A stretch of 64,000 bases of DNA from Microcebus murinus. Taxonomy: Eukaryota; Chordata; Mammalia; Primates; Cheirogaleidae. The translations under genes were made by a program, and so were the position numbers. Shown in pieces: positions 53,691-64,000 of this stretch (positions are counted from its first letter, which is position 1; each line of letters starts with the position of its first letter). Location of the stretch: NCBI RefSeq assembly GCF_040939455.1, contig NC_134109.1:37837501-37901500 (forward strand), written 5' to 3'. The notes below the pieces were generated by a model. The model saw only the letters and a program-made list of their open reading frames with translations. It made no database searches and was not told where the DNA came from.

Positions 53691-53983
53691 ATATAGCCAT
53701 AGAAACCATCCAAAATGTAATGCAGAGAAAAATAATCACTGTAAAAAACATGAAAAGAGCACCAGTGAGCAACAGGATCATAGTATATGTGTACTGGGAA
53801 ACCCTGAAGGGGAGGGGAGACACAAAAATTTTTTTTAAATCACGGCCCAAAGTTGTCTGTATTTCATGAAAATTATAAATTCACCAATTCAAGAAGCTCA
53901 ACAAAGCCTAAGCTCAAGAGAAATAGTGAAAACTATACTAGAGTATATCGTAAATGCCTACAAACCTCTCAAAAGTAGCCAGG

Positions 53984-54539
53984 AACAAAACAACACAGAG
54001 AGTAAACACTAATACAAACAAACTATGAACTTTAGTTAATAATAATGTATCAACATCAGTTCGTCAGGCCAGGCACAGTGGCTCATGTTTATAATCCTAG
54101 CACTTTGGGAGGCTGAGGCAGGAAGATCACTTGAAGCCAAGAATTTGAGACCAGCCTGGGCAACATAGTGAAACCTTGTCTATACAAAAAATTTAAAAAA
54201 TTAGCCGAGCACAGTGGTGCCTGCCTGTAAGTCCCAGCTACTCAGGAGGCTGAGGCAGGAGGACTGCTTGAGCCCAGGAGTTTGAGGTTGCTGTAAGCTA
54301 TGATAAAACCACTGCATGATAGCCCAAGCAACAGAGCCAGACTCTGTCTCAAAAACAAAAAGCAAAATTACAACAACAAAAAAAACATCAGCTCATCAGT
54401 TGTAACCAATGTACCACACCAATCTAAAATGTAGGGGAAATAAGGCAGGAATAGATAGAGTTTATGGGAACTCTTGGTACTTTCTGCTTACTATTTCTGT
54501 AAACCTACAACTGCTCTAAAAATAGTCCATTATTTTTTT
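53984..54539 (+). mobile_element. L1 3' tail nested in old L1 (contains an Alu)
   Basis: Outside the Alu, the sequence 'actatgaactttagttaata' (54022) continues after it as 'tgtaaccaatgtaccacacc' and 'gggaactcttggtactttct', ending 'caactgctctaaaaata'. This is the same 3' UTR order as the L1 tail at 845-1390. Flanking copies aaagtagccagg (53972-53983) and aaaggagccaga (54540-54551) match at 10 of 12. Confidence 0.72.
54067..54384 (+). mobile_element. Alu SINE (AluJ-like)
   Basis: It begins 'ggccaggcacagtggctcat', has a middle A-rich linker and ends with a mixed A-rich tail. Target copies are acatcagttcgtca (54053-54066) and acatcagctcatca (54385-54398), with two mismatches, fitting an old insertion. 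Confidence 0.93.
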
Positions 54540-55363
54540 AAAGGAGCCAGAGGGAAAAAAGATACTTTATGTACACAGGAACCTGGATAAGAACAACAGC
54601 TGATTTCTTATCGTGAAATCTCACAGTGAAGTAATATTTTTTAAGCGCTGAAAGAAAAAAAACTGATAGAATTCTATACCCAGAGAAAATATCTTCCAAA
54701 AATGAACAAAGGCAAAATAGACTTTTTCAGAAAGAATTCATCACTGTCAGACCTGCAAAACACAAAATGTTAAAGGATGCCCTACAATAAAAACACAAAT
54801 ACCACATATCAATCTGGATCTATACAAAGAAATGAAGAGCACCTGAAATCACTGTGTGTATAAATACATAAAGACTTAGGTTCTTATTATTTAAGTGTTT
54901 TTAATGTCCCAAGTTTTATGTATGTGTTGTAGCACACAGATGTTAAATTTGATGTCTAGCATTTTTCTTTATCTTTTAGGAACAACATCCTGATTTTCTT
55001 TTAGGTAACCACCCCCTCTCCAAATCTCACTCCATGAGGTTTGGGTGAGACTGACCCCACATGCCCTTCATTTTAGGGTAGGCAATCACTGAAGCCTGGC
55101 CAATGATAGCCAGCCTGGGGACTTTGCTGGAAGTATTAAGAAAGAGCTCCCTCACGCCTGCAGGGATGGTGGGACATAAACCTGTATCTTCCATCACCTG
55201 GGGAAAGCCTAAGAAAAAAGCTAACACAGAAAAAAACACAGAACCAAGAATTGTGGATTCCTGACACTGATATCCCCTGTGAACTGCAACCAATCATTCT
55301 TGCATCCAGCATCCACTGGACTTCACTTATGTGAGCCAAAAACAAAATTGTGTGTGTGTGTGC

Positions 55364-55550
55364 AAGTAACATGTAGGCTCTTTCCGACTCTGAAGTGCAT
55401 ATTCCTTCCACCACACCATTCTCCTTGGTCAACACAAAGCACCAAGGCCAGGTGTGCCATTCCTAAGGTTCCAGGGGGCTCCGAAGGCCAGACGGTGAGC
55501 TGAGCTTCAAAACCAAAGTGGCAAAGAACAAACAAGAATCAACATGAGAC
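55364..55550 (+). repeat. Direct duplication, copy 1 (187 bp)
   Basis: It is aligned end to end with 56588-56773: 11 mismatches and one single-base gap by eye, about 94% identity. This copy starts abruptly after a (TG)n run, in the middle of what is MIR sequence in the other copy, so it looks like the derived copy. Open frames here are not genes. Confidence 0.9.
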
Positions 55551-56284
55551 CTGAAAGGGCTTAGGCCCCTTTGAATTCGGTTTCTGTCCCTTGAGTCCAG
55601 AAGGATTCTGACAGAGTAGTAAAGAGCAAAGGGCATGACAGGTAAGAGGTAAGGGATCTCCACTCTAGATCTGCCTGTGTCAACATGTAATTATGAAATC
55701 TTAGCCAAGGAACTTTGTGTTGCTCTCTCCTCTGAATTCCTACAATAACTGCTATCTCCATTTTCGGTGCATTAAAAATGCATTAAATTCATTAAGTATA
55801 TAAATATGTACTGCCTTGTGATGTCTTCTATATTGAGTAGCTATTTAAATCTTTATTAACATTTTATTCACTTAATGTCCCATCTCCCAAGACTGTGCCT
55901 ATGTCCTTGTGTCCTCACACACAGCTGACGCTGCCCTTCCTACCCCAGCACACACACAGTGCAGGTAACATAAGGAAGCCGATCTCTTAGGGCCCTCTCA
56001 GCTTAGAAAATTTCATGAATCTGTAATACCATGGCCCCAAATATCATGCCTGTTACCTAATTCCACAGCACTTTATTCATATTGACCAGGCCAACTCATG
56101 CCATGACTCAAGTTCCCTGAAGCAGAGCCCACCCTAAGCCTTTACAACCCCAAGATGCAGCGCTGCAGTATACTGAAAGCATTGCTGCATTAAACTGAGC
56201 TACATCCAAATTTTTTTCTTCCTTTACATCCAGAAATTTTTTTCTCTACTGAAGAAGAGAAGAAGTGAAAAGGAAAGGATTTGA

Positions 56285-56445
56285 AATTGAAAAGCCTAAG
56301 TTATAGGCCTGGTTCTGCCACTAATTAGCTGTGTAACTTGCCATTTGTTACTTAACTTCTCTGAGATTCAATTTCTTCACAGATAAATGGAAATAATAAT
56401 CATTGCCTTGTATTATAAGGTTATTGTGAGGAACAAAAGAAATAA
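56285..56445 (+). repeat. MIR SINE
   Basis: Forward MIR: 'cctggttctgccactaatta' (56309), 'tgttacttaacttctctgag' and 'aggttattgtgaggaacaaa'. Confidence 0.75.
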
Positions 56446-56524
56446 TTAGTAGGCAAAGAAGAACTCCAAGCAACATTCACTAGCCACTATGATGTAATCA
56501 TCATATAATATCCCACATAAAACT

Positions 56525-56640
56525 TAATATCTTCAGGGGTAGCTGCCCTCACTCAACAGATAAAGTTACTGAGGCCCAGAAAAGTTAAGTAACATGTAGG
56601 CTCTTTCCGACTCTAAAGTGCATATTCCTTCCACCACACC
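56525..56640 (-). repeat. MIR SINE spanning the start of duplication copy 2
   Basis: 'agttactgaggcccagaaaa' then 'gttaagtaacatgtaggctc' and 'ccgactctaaagtgcatatt' is a reverse MIR. It is continuous across the left end of the duplicated segment. Confidence 0.7.
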
Positions 56641-56773
56641 ATTCTCCTTGGTCAACACAAAGCACCAAGGCCAGGTGTGCCGTTACTTAGGTTCCAGGGG
56701 GCTCTGAAGGCCAGACAGTGAGCTGAGCTCCAAAATCATAATAGCAAAGAACAAACAAGAATCAACATGAGAC
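56588..56773 (+). repeat. Direct duplication, copy 2 (186 bp), likely source copy
   Basis: It is paired with 55364-55550, with starts 1224 bp apart. The left boundary lies inside an intact MIR, so this copy sits in the ancestral context. The right ends diverge straight after 'atcaacatgagac'. Confidence 0.9.
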
Positions 56774-56779
56774 CCAGGG

Positions 56780-58260
56780 AGTCCCTGACAAAATCATGGG
56801 ACACGCGCCACTACAGTTTCTCCCTTCTATAGCCAAAGCAGATTACGCAAACTGGTCATGGTGCTCCTTCCAGACCAGCCTGGGGATAGCCCCAGAATCC
56901 TTAAACTGCACCAATCCACCAATCAGAGCTGCCTGCAAGATGAAATTACTGGCAATATTTGGGCCCCATAAAAGTCCTGTCTACACGCTGTTTAGAGATG
57001 GCAGAGTGGAACTATATCCAAGCCTGGAAACAGGGTAGGAAAAAGAAAGAGAATGGACTTACTTATAAGCCATCTGCTTAGAAAACAGTATTGACCCTAT
57101 GACATGCCAGGTGTATGCCTCATGCAGGCATAGCAGACCCCTGCTCTCAGCTGGCCACAGGTAACCAACAAGCAATTACAACACCACCGACCCTCTCTTC
57201 TACAACACTGAAAGGCTCTGGAGGGCTACAAAGTGGGCAGGACAGTCGGGTTCATTTAAGAAATGGCCTAGATGGATCTGCAACTTAGACCTTGCCAAGT
57301 CCATTGTTGGAATACTTGGGGCTAGGTATGTTTCAGAATTTGGGTTCTTCTGGATTTTAAAAAGGCAATATGGTACACATATCATATATTATTTAATACC
57401 CCAGTGGAGTCTGAGGAAACACTTGGTAATAAAACACATTAAATAATGAAACCATGAACGTTCACACTAACAGAGATACGTAAAAGCTCTAAATAACCTC
57501 ATCTCAGTTCAAGCCATCCTAACTTCACGGAAAACATTCCAGTTTTAGATGCTTTGGGTTTTGGAATTCCAGATAAGGGTTTGTACACCTGTATGATGTT
57601 GAAAATATCAATTTAAGATAAAAGCTAATTATATATATCTGATTTCTAGAAAGGACATCCCACACTACAGGCTGGTATTTAATAAAGCCAGGCAAACTTT
57701 TTCCCTGAGAGATTAACTGATAAATTAAGATAGTTTTAAGATGCAGGACAGGGCCTGGGGACAACAGAGTAGGCAAGGAAACTACACAAACACAAGAAAA
57801 AGTAAAAATGTAAGGCACCTTGAGAATGGGGCTCCTGCCGTAACTAAGCTGAAGGGGCAAAAAGCTCATGCTTCTGGAACTCACTTCCCATGGGGACCAG
57901 TGTTTTCAAAGCCTCTGAACCCTGACTCGGCAGCTTAGTGGCAAAAGCATCTAAGAAATGCAATGATTCGCTCTTTGTTGCTACTACACACGACGGACGC
58001 TTTTCAGTCCCCATTTGCAATCGTCTCAGCAGAACAGGGTGCCACTGACACCATTCCTTCCCTTGTCCTCCATGACGACACAGCCTCATTTCCCTCTGTT
58101 CTGTCCGCCCATCTCTCCAGCCTCCACAGCCAATTTATTTTGTCTACCACCCCTTGGCACCAGTGTTCCTTGGGGATCTAGTGAGCACTTTGCACAGTCC
58201 ACATGCTCTACCTACAAATCTGAAACAGCCCACAGCTTCAACTACCACGTCCACAATGAT
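56780..58260. other. Unassigned non-coding DNA
   Basis: No repeat I can name and no exon with suitable splice sites. An 81-codon minus frame (57844-58089) was inspected as a possible SYT16 upstream exon and shows no supporting features. Confidence 0.4.
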
Positions 58261-58269
58261 TACCAGCAG

Positions 58270-58785
58270 AGCAGCTTCTCTGTCCCTCTTTCCTGACTCC
58301 AGACTGCTGCCTTTGACATCCGCCTCTAGCCCTGACTTTCTCCACACACCCCTACCCTGCCCATCTCTGCTTTCAGCTATACCCAAGCTATGTATGTGTG
58401 GTTTTTTTCCTTTCTTCAGCTCGTCTCTGTGCCTAGAATGATCTCTGCTCCTATATAACCATTCCCAATTTTAACCTCATTCTTCAAAATGCTTCCAGCT
58501 TCACTCTCTTCAGGATCTGTTTTCCACCTTCCTACAAAACCAAACCTGGGCTTGGGTACTTTCCCTTATTTCATTCCTTTGCTCTCTGCACTTACCCCAC
58601 AGAAGCACTCACCAAAGTCATCTGAAACTCTGTTTACTTGTGCATGCCCCTCCCCCACAGACTGACAGCTCCTCAAAAGTAGGAGCAGGGTCTTGCTCTC
58701 TGCATCCGCAGAGCCCACCTAGCTAGCGTACTGCCAGCCCAACAGCAGCTGCTTGGCAAGTATTTATCGAATGAAGGTGGTAATT
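58270..58785 (+). mobile_element. L2 3' region
   Basis: CT-rich L2 body with 'ctgcttggcaagtatttatc' then gaatgaa at its end (58749-58775), preceded by 'actgacagctcctcaaaagt' (58661). Frames 58154-58441 and 58144-58386 are by-products. Confidence 0.65.
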
Positions 58786-58789
58786 AATT

Positions 58790-59760
58790 AGCCCCATGCT
58801 CCCGTAGTAGGAGGAGTTGGAACTCTAAAAGCATCTAATGTGGAATAGCACCCATCACCATGACCAGGCACAGAGTGGGTGCTTAACACGGATCTGTTGA
58901 ATGAATCAATTATTATTTCATCATCCTTTTTAGGACTCTTCATCTTGTTCTTCAGATACACATGGATTAAATGGGCTTTTGTGCTCTGGATTTTTACAAC
59001 TTTTACAGGAAAATGCCTTTCAAGTTCCAAACAACTTATAAACCAATGCTTGGAGCACAACCCATTGATGAGCAAGGGCTGTGTAAACAACAGTGAAACA
59101 CTATTTATCAAATGCAGCTTCCATTAATCTATTTTCATTTCTTTTCTCTAAGCCTGTAAATTGATATCTACCTCTCTCTTTAATGGAATTACATATATAT
59201 TCCCTCATTATTTTCTCCCTATATTCTATCCTTCCTTTCTTTATCTTCATGTTCTTTTTTCTCCTAATTAAATGGATTCAACATTGTTAAGAGCTATTAT
59301 AATAAGATAAAAAGATAAACAGATAGTCTAAACAAACAATTAGGACAAGGTAAAAAAAAAAATCAAAGCAGCATACAGCACAAATAGAAACAATTCATAC
59401 TTTCAAAAATAAAATACCAAACAACTGGGCTATGTATCCTTGGAACTACTTCATGCTGAGTTCTGGAATATATGCTCAAAATGATCCTGATACAAATGGG
59501 ACTTAAGGGGGCTACAGTGTCCAGCAACATTGTCAAATAACCTTCACACAGGAAACTAACAGCACTTTGGAGGCAAGCTGTGCCTAGTCAAGACGTGATA
59601 CTCTGTACTCAAAATTTACCCTTCCAAATGCACCAACTAAGAAACTTGTGATCCACGGGTAGGACAGTCCATCAAGTCCACCCTCAGAAGAGTAAAGCAT
59701 TAGTCATTTTTGGGGAAGATGATCACACATAACAGTTTTTATTTTCTTTGGGAAGAAGGT
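58790..59760. other. Unassigned non-coding DNA
   Basis: A MIR/L2-type scrap is near 58864-58905 ('ggcacagagtgggtgcttaa'). A 107-codon minus frame (58788-59111) shows no domain. The rest is AT-rich. Confidence 0.4.
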
Positions 59761-59764
59761 TATT

Positions 59765-61015
59765 TTTTAACAGCTTTATTCAGATATAATCATATAACAA
59801 TTCACCAATTTTAAGTATATAATTCAATGGTGTCCAGAACTATCAACCATCACCACAATCAAATTTTGAACAGTTTCATCACTCCACACACACACACAAA
59901 AATACCCTATCTCTTACCCATCACTAACCCAACTCTTCCCCCACTTACCCTGAACTCCCCTTGTCCCCACAGCCCTCACCAGCCTTTGAGTTACATTCTG
60001 TCTGTTTGGAATGGTCTATTGTGGACATTTCATATAAAATGAGTCATGAAATATGTGGTCTTTTGTTATTGACTTCTTTCACTTAGCATAATGTCTTCAA
60101 GGTTCATATGTGTTGTATGTTGTAACATGTGTCAGTAGTTCATTCTTTTTATATAATGTTCTATTATATGGATATATATTTTGCTTATCAATTCATCAAT
60201 TGATGGATATTTGGGTTGTTTTCACTTTTTGGCTATCATGAATGATGCTGCTATGAACATTTATATATAAGATTTTTGTTTGAATACATGTTTCCATTTC
60301 TCTTGGATATGTGCCTAGAAGCAGCATTGCTGGGTCATATGACTTCTCTGTGCTACTGCTGTATTTTTTTCCAAAAAGCTACACCATTTAACATTCCCAC
60401 CAGCTATATATGAAGTTTCCAATTTCTCCACATCCTTACCAATACTTGTTATTATTTCTCTTCTTGATTATAATCATGCTGGTGGGTGTGAGGTGGTATC
60501 TCACTGTGGTTTCAATTTGCTTTTTCCTTATGGCTAATGATGTTGAGTATCTTTTCATGTGTTTATTGGCCATTTATATATCTTCTTTAGAAAAATGTCT
60601 GTTCAGGTCCTCTACCAATTTCTAATTGGATTAAGTCTTTTTTATTATTGAGTTGTAAGAGCTCTTTATATATTCTGGATACAAGTCCCTTATAAGATAT
60701 AAAATTTGCAAAGTACTTTCTCCCATTCTTTAAGCTATCTTCCCACTTTGCTGGGGCTATCATTTGGAGTACAAAAGTTTTGAATTTTGATGAAATCCAA
60801 TGTATCCATTTTTCTTTTGTCACTTGTGCTTTTAGTATTATATCCAATAAGGCATTGCCTAACTCAAGGTCATGAAGATTTACTCCCAGATTTTCTCCTG
60901 ATATTTTTATTGTTTTAACTTTTACATTGATGTCTTTAATCTATTTTGAGTTTATTTTTATGTATGGTATAAAGAGGCTGTTTTTTAATTGCATGTTAGT
61001 TATATATTCATAAAT
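59765..61015 (-). mobile_element. L1 ORF2 end and 3' region, antisense
   Basis: The plus strand reads as antisense L1: 'cagctttattcagatataat' (59771), 'attgatggatatttgggttg' (60198), 'gcagcattgctgggtcatat' (60321), 'gaggtggtatctcactgtgg' (60489), 'tatattctggatacaagtcc' (60668). All frames here are L1. Confidence 0.9.
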
Positions 61016-61454
61016 TATACGGCAACTCTCATATCTTTCACTTTCCTGCATGGTACTAACTCTTTCCCCCTCCTCTCTACCTTACTCATGCTCTCATATA
61101 CTCTCTTCCTTCACATTGGCTCATGAACTTGTTCTTGTGAAACAACTCAGTTTATTCATGATTGCTAAACGTTTTCCAGAACATGTGCCCTTGCTTTGAA
61201 AATAAAACTGTGAGACACGCTATGCCAGTTTCAGTGCTTTGTGCATTGGGCAGACGAAGAGGAACATCCCTTGTGTGATAACCAAGATTTATACTTAGTT
61301 CGTGCATTTGTTTGTCATACTGTCAAAAATTTTATATCACCCTTTGACCTGGAGAAGGAAAACATTCAGTTTATTTCATTTATAACACAATCGAAAGGTA
61401 CATTTTATCTTTGACTTATAAAATATATATAGTATCTACTTTTAAACTGTCCTA

Positions 61455-61614
61455 CAGTTAGTTTCTTTGCTTTTCTTAGAGATGGAGTCTCACTCTGTCA
61501 CCCAGGCTTGAGTGCAATGGAGTGGTCATAGTTCACTGTAGCCATGAACTCCTGGACTCAAGCAATCCTCCTGCCTCAGCCTCCCAAAGTGCTGGGATTA
61601 CAGGTATGAGCCAC
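61455..61614 (-). mobile_element. Monomeric Alu (FLAM-like)
   Basis: A single left-monomer unit in reverse: 'gatggagtctcactctgtca' to 'gctgggattacaggtatgag', with no second monomer. Flanking copies ctgtccta are at 61447-61454 and 61615-61622, so it inserted as a monomer. This is typical of fossil Alu monomers. Confidence 0.85.
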
Positions 61615-61624
61615 CTGTCCTATG

Positions 61625-63690
61625 GGTTTTGACATGTACTTTTGTCCTAATATTTAAAAATCAAATTAAATTTTAGCCTTCTATGTATTTTTTCTGAAAT
61701 ATTTACAGGAAAATACATTTCTGTTAAGTTTATTATGCTAACATCAGTGATATTAATATCTTTAATTTCATAAAATGTCTTTCAAAGGTTGCCGATACTG
61801 TAATGTATGATCTAGTATTGGACTTACACTCAATAGCTGGTATATTTCTAAAACTACAGAATTAAAAATAAACCAATTTAGATGGGTTTACACCCAAAAT
61901 AATTAGAAATAAAAATATCTTTCATCCATTACAATGATACTTTCATTAGGTAAATGGGCTGAAACAAACAAAAACTTTGTTTATCAAAATATTCTACTCC
62001 TGAGATGAACATCAACCACCCTACCCTCTACCCTCAATTAAATAAACTTTTAAAAATGTATTAAATTTACCTTAATGGGTGTTTTGTACTAAGTTTAGAA
62101 GCTCCACAATCTAACAGTATTATGTTTAATCAGAGTTCCAAAACTTTCTGGATGAAAACTAATTAGGCATTTAGAGCTGAAAGATCATTGTCGATATTCA
62201 GGATCATTAACCTATGTGAATTCACTTTTATAAACTCAAATAAATATTTGCAGATTCAAATAACTTGCTGTGTATTGGGTAAATAAAATCATCTTAAGCT
62301 AATAGATATTACAAAATAATAGATTCAAAATTGTCATGACTTGTAGGAATCTTTAGGTAAATGATCCTTGATTCTTTTAAATGTCATAGGCTAACAGACC
62401 TTTAGAATAGTATGTTATTATAATTCCTATCTTGCAGAGAAGGAATTAAAAGCCAGAAAGACTAAATGGTTTTTCCATAATGAAGAAAATGACAAAAATT
62501 ATCTTAACACCATCCTACATTTCTATGTAATTTTAAATTTTATTAGGATGTTCAGTTGCTAGCAATAGTGCCAGCATTTCCCCCTCTTCAAGTTTCTACC
62601 ATTCTTCTTCTGTAACTTGACTGTCCTTTCACTTCATGTACTCCCTTTTTGTTCAATTTACTACATCATCTATCTCAACTTTTCTTTTTTAGTCATCCAA
62701 GCCACCAAATTTCCTTCTAACCTCTCTAGCCATTATCAAAGCAATTCACCTGCTATTCTGCACTCCATTAAATTCCCTTCCATTTCTATAGTTTGAAAAT
62801 TATGCTGCTGCCTTTTTTAGATTTTAGTATCTATAGCTTGTAGGGTTCAGACGAAGCCCATCTTTCCTGTATAGGACCTTCCTGACGTCCCAAGAGTCTT
62901 TCAGTGGCAAACAAATCTGAAGCCTTCCTCTTTGGGACAAACTTTGACACACTTAGATACCACTATTACTTCTGGTACAAGGTTTGTCTCCCTAGTATCA
63001 AGGATCAGTCCACTTTATCAAGATTTTCTAATTTACCCAAGGAGGTGAGTTTGTGTTGAATCGTCGCATGAGTCATAATGTATGTTACCTGTGTTTACCT
63101 ATTCATGTGATTTAGAGCAAGTTCACTATATTCTCCAGGTCTCAGTTTCCTCAGCAATAACATGAGGGGACTCTTCCAGTTTCTAAATTACTTTTAGCCC
63201 TAAAACACTATCATTCTCATTTCCAGACTCATATTTGCCTTTCTTGTTTTCATGGTTAGTAGAAGTGAAAAGATGTCCAAAAGTTCAACTACCTGTTCAT
63301 GTAGATAAGTAACTATTTGCCTTTCAAATGAGGTTGAACTATTTTTTCCCACCTTTAAAATATACTGTGAACATCATCTCCATTTCTGAACAGCTCCACA
63401 GTGTTTTTCTAACTATAGTGTTTGTGCTAAATGTGAATAGACCTGCAAATTAATTCAGTTTAGCTCACTCGAAATCCAGATTGGCAAGTCTCTTTCTCTG
63501 AACTCAACCAAACAGGAGTCAGCTTTGAAGGCATGGTTGTGTTTCATATAGGGAGGAGGCCTGTATTTATTTGTGCCTTCTGACCTGTTACTATTTAACA
63601 CATTGCATACATTTTCAAAGGGGCTTTAAAGCAAACTAGCAAAATATTAAACTAAGTAGATTATAATAGTTAAAGAAAATCTATGTCATG
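61625..63690. other. AT-rich DNA, nothing clearly assignable
   Basis: Weak MIR-like pieces lie at 62410-62480 and 63095-63190. No exon, RNA gene or strong repeat is seen. Confidence 0.4.
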
Positions 63691-63699
63691 AAGCTTATA

Positions 63700-63860
63700 T
63701 GCTTTACAAATATCTCATGTAATCTTCACAACAATTTTTTGAGGCAGGTACTGTCATTTACCCCATTTTATATAACATATAAGGAAACTGAGGCAGTTAA
63801 CACACCCAAGATCACCTAGGCTTCAATCCCAGGTAGCCTGATTCCAGAGTACATGTTATT
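63700..63860 (-). repeat. MIR SINE
   Basis: 'ggcaggtactgtcatttacc' followed by 'aaggaaactgaggcagttaa' and 'aagatcacctaggcttcaat' is a reverse MIR. Confidence 0.75.
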
Positions 63861-64000
63861 CAACTTGCAATCAAATGATATGGCATCTCGGATGCTTGTT
63901 AATAACCAAATGCAACAGATGAATTGTGGCCTTGATTTCCTTTCTTTGCAGCTTTTTATTTTATAAATACAAAAGGCCACTGTCTAAAAATCCATTTTGT

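Larger units (their letters stand above)
51967..54900 (+). mobile_element. Old L1 5' region / ORF1-to-ORF2 region, host of a nested insertion stack
   Basis: Sense L1 of the older mammalian type. Around 53215-53270 it reads 'aaaatttctaggcatgcaga', around 53480 'ttgagattgatagcagattt'. It resumes at 54540 with 'aaaggagccagagggaaaaa' and 'attctatacccagagaaaat'. Three later insertions break it: the inverted-repeat transposon at 52722-53170, a short L1 tail at 53527-53690, and an L1 tail (53984-54539) that itself carries an Alu. Confidence 0.75.

Noticed and set aside
53304..56456. Shared 16-mer aataattagtaggcaa near 53309 and 56440 as a second duplication
   Set aside because: The match does not extend to either side, so it is probably chance in AT-rich sequence.
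57525..58089. Minus-strand open frames considered as a missing SYT16 N-terminal exon
   Set aside because: They have no resemblance to the SYT14/SYT16 N-terminal region, no credible acceptor/donor pair in the right phase, and no composition shift.

Overview
This is nuclear DNA of a mammal, most likely a strepsirrhine primate (lemur/loris/galago group). It holds AluJ-type and monomeric Alu-like SINEs, and one Alu (17972-18307) has the lengthened middle segment I associate with strepsirrhine Alus. Two short L1 3' tails of one family (24186-24285 and 53527-53690) and a TA-flanked inverted-repeat transposon (52722-53170) also fit that group. The species call rests on recalled repeat knowledge, not on a search.

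One protein-coding gene is visible: the 3' part of SYT16 (synaptotagmin-16, also called Strep14), on the minus strand and read from high to low coordinates. Five coding exons join in frame: 37984-38196, 32573-32829, 26756-27196, 23581-23770 and 9310-9623. Together they give 1415 coding nt, about 470 residues plus a stop. They cover an acidic/serine-rich linker, the C2A domain, a Ser-rich hinge and the C2B domain. Both C2 domains lack the aspartates that bind calcium in classical synaptotagmins. The intron between the linker exon and the C2A exon uses a GC-AG donor in an otherwise consensus context. The N-terminal coding part is not recognisable in the window and probably lies beyond 64000. Sequence below 9310 is 3' UTR and then downstream DNA, with the polyadenylation site unresolved.

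Layout: 1-5400, downstream flank with one L1 tail and a MIR; 5400-9309, repeat-poor, probable 3' UTR; 9310-38196, SYT16 exons and introns with L2, MIR, L1, Alu and MER20 copies; 38197-64000, the 5' intron or upstream region, dominated by L1. Three places there deserve attention. 44040-47115 looks like an L1 with an inverted 5' segment. 51967-54900 is a multi-layer nest of insertions including the inverted-repeat transposon. 55364-55550 and 56588-56773 form a direct duplication of about 94% identity. No tRNA, rRNA, CRISPR or prokaryotic-type system is present, and I saw no clearly new biological system.
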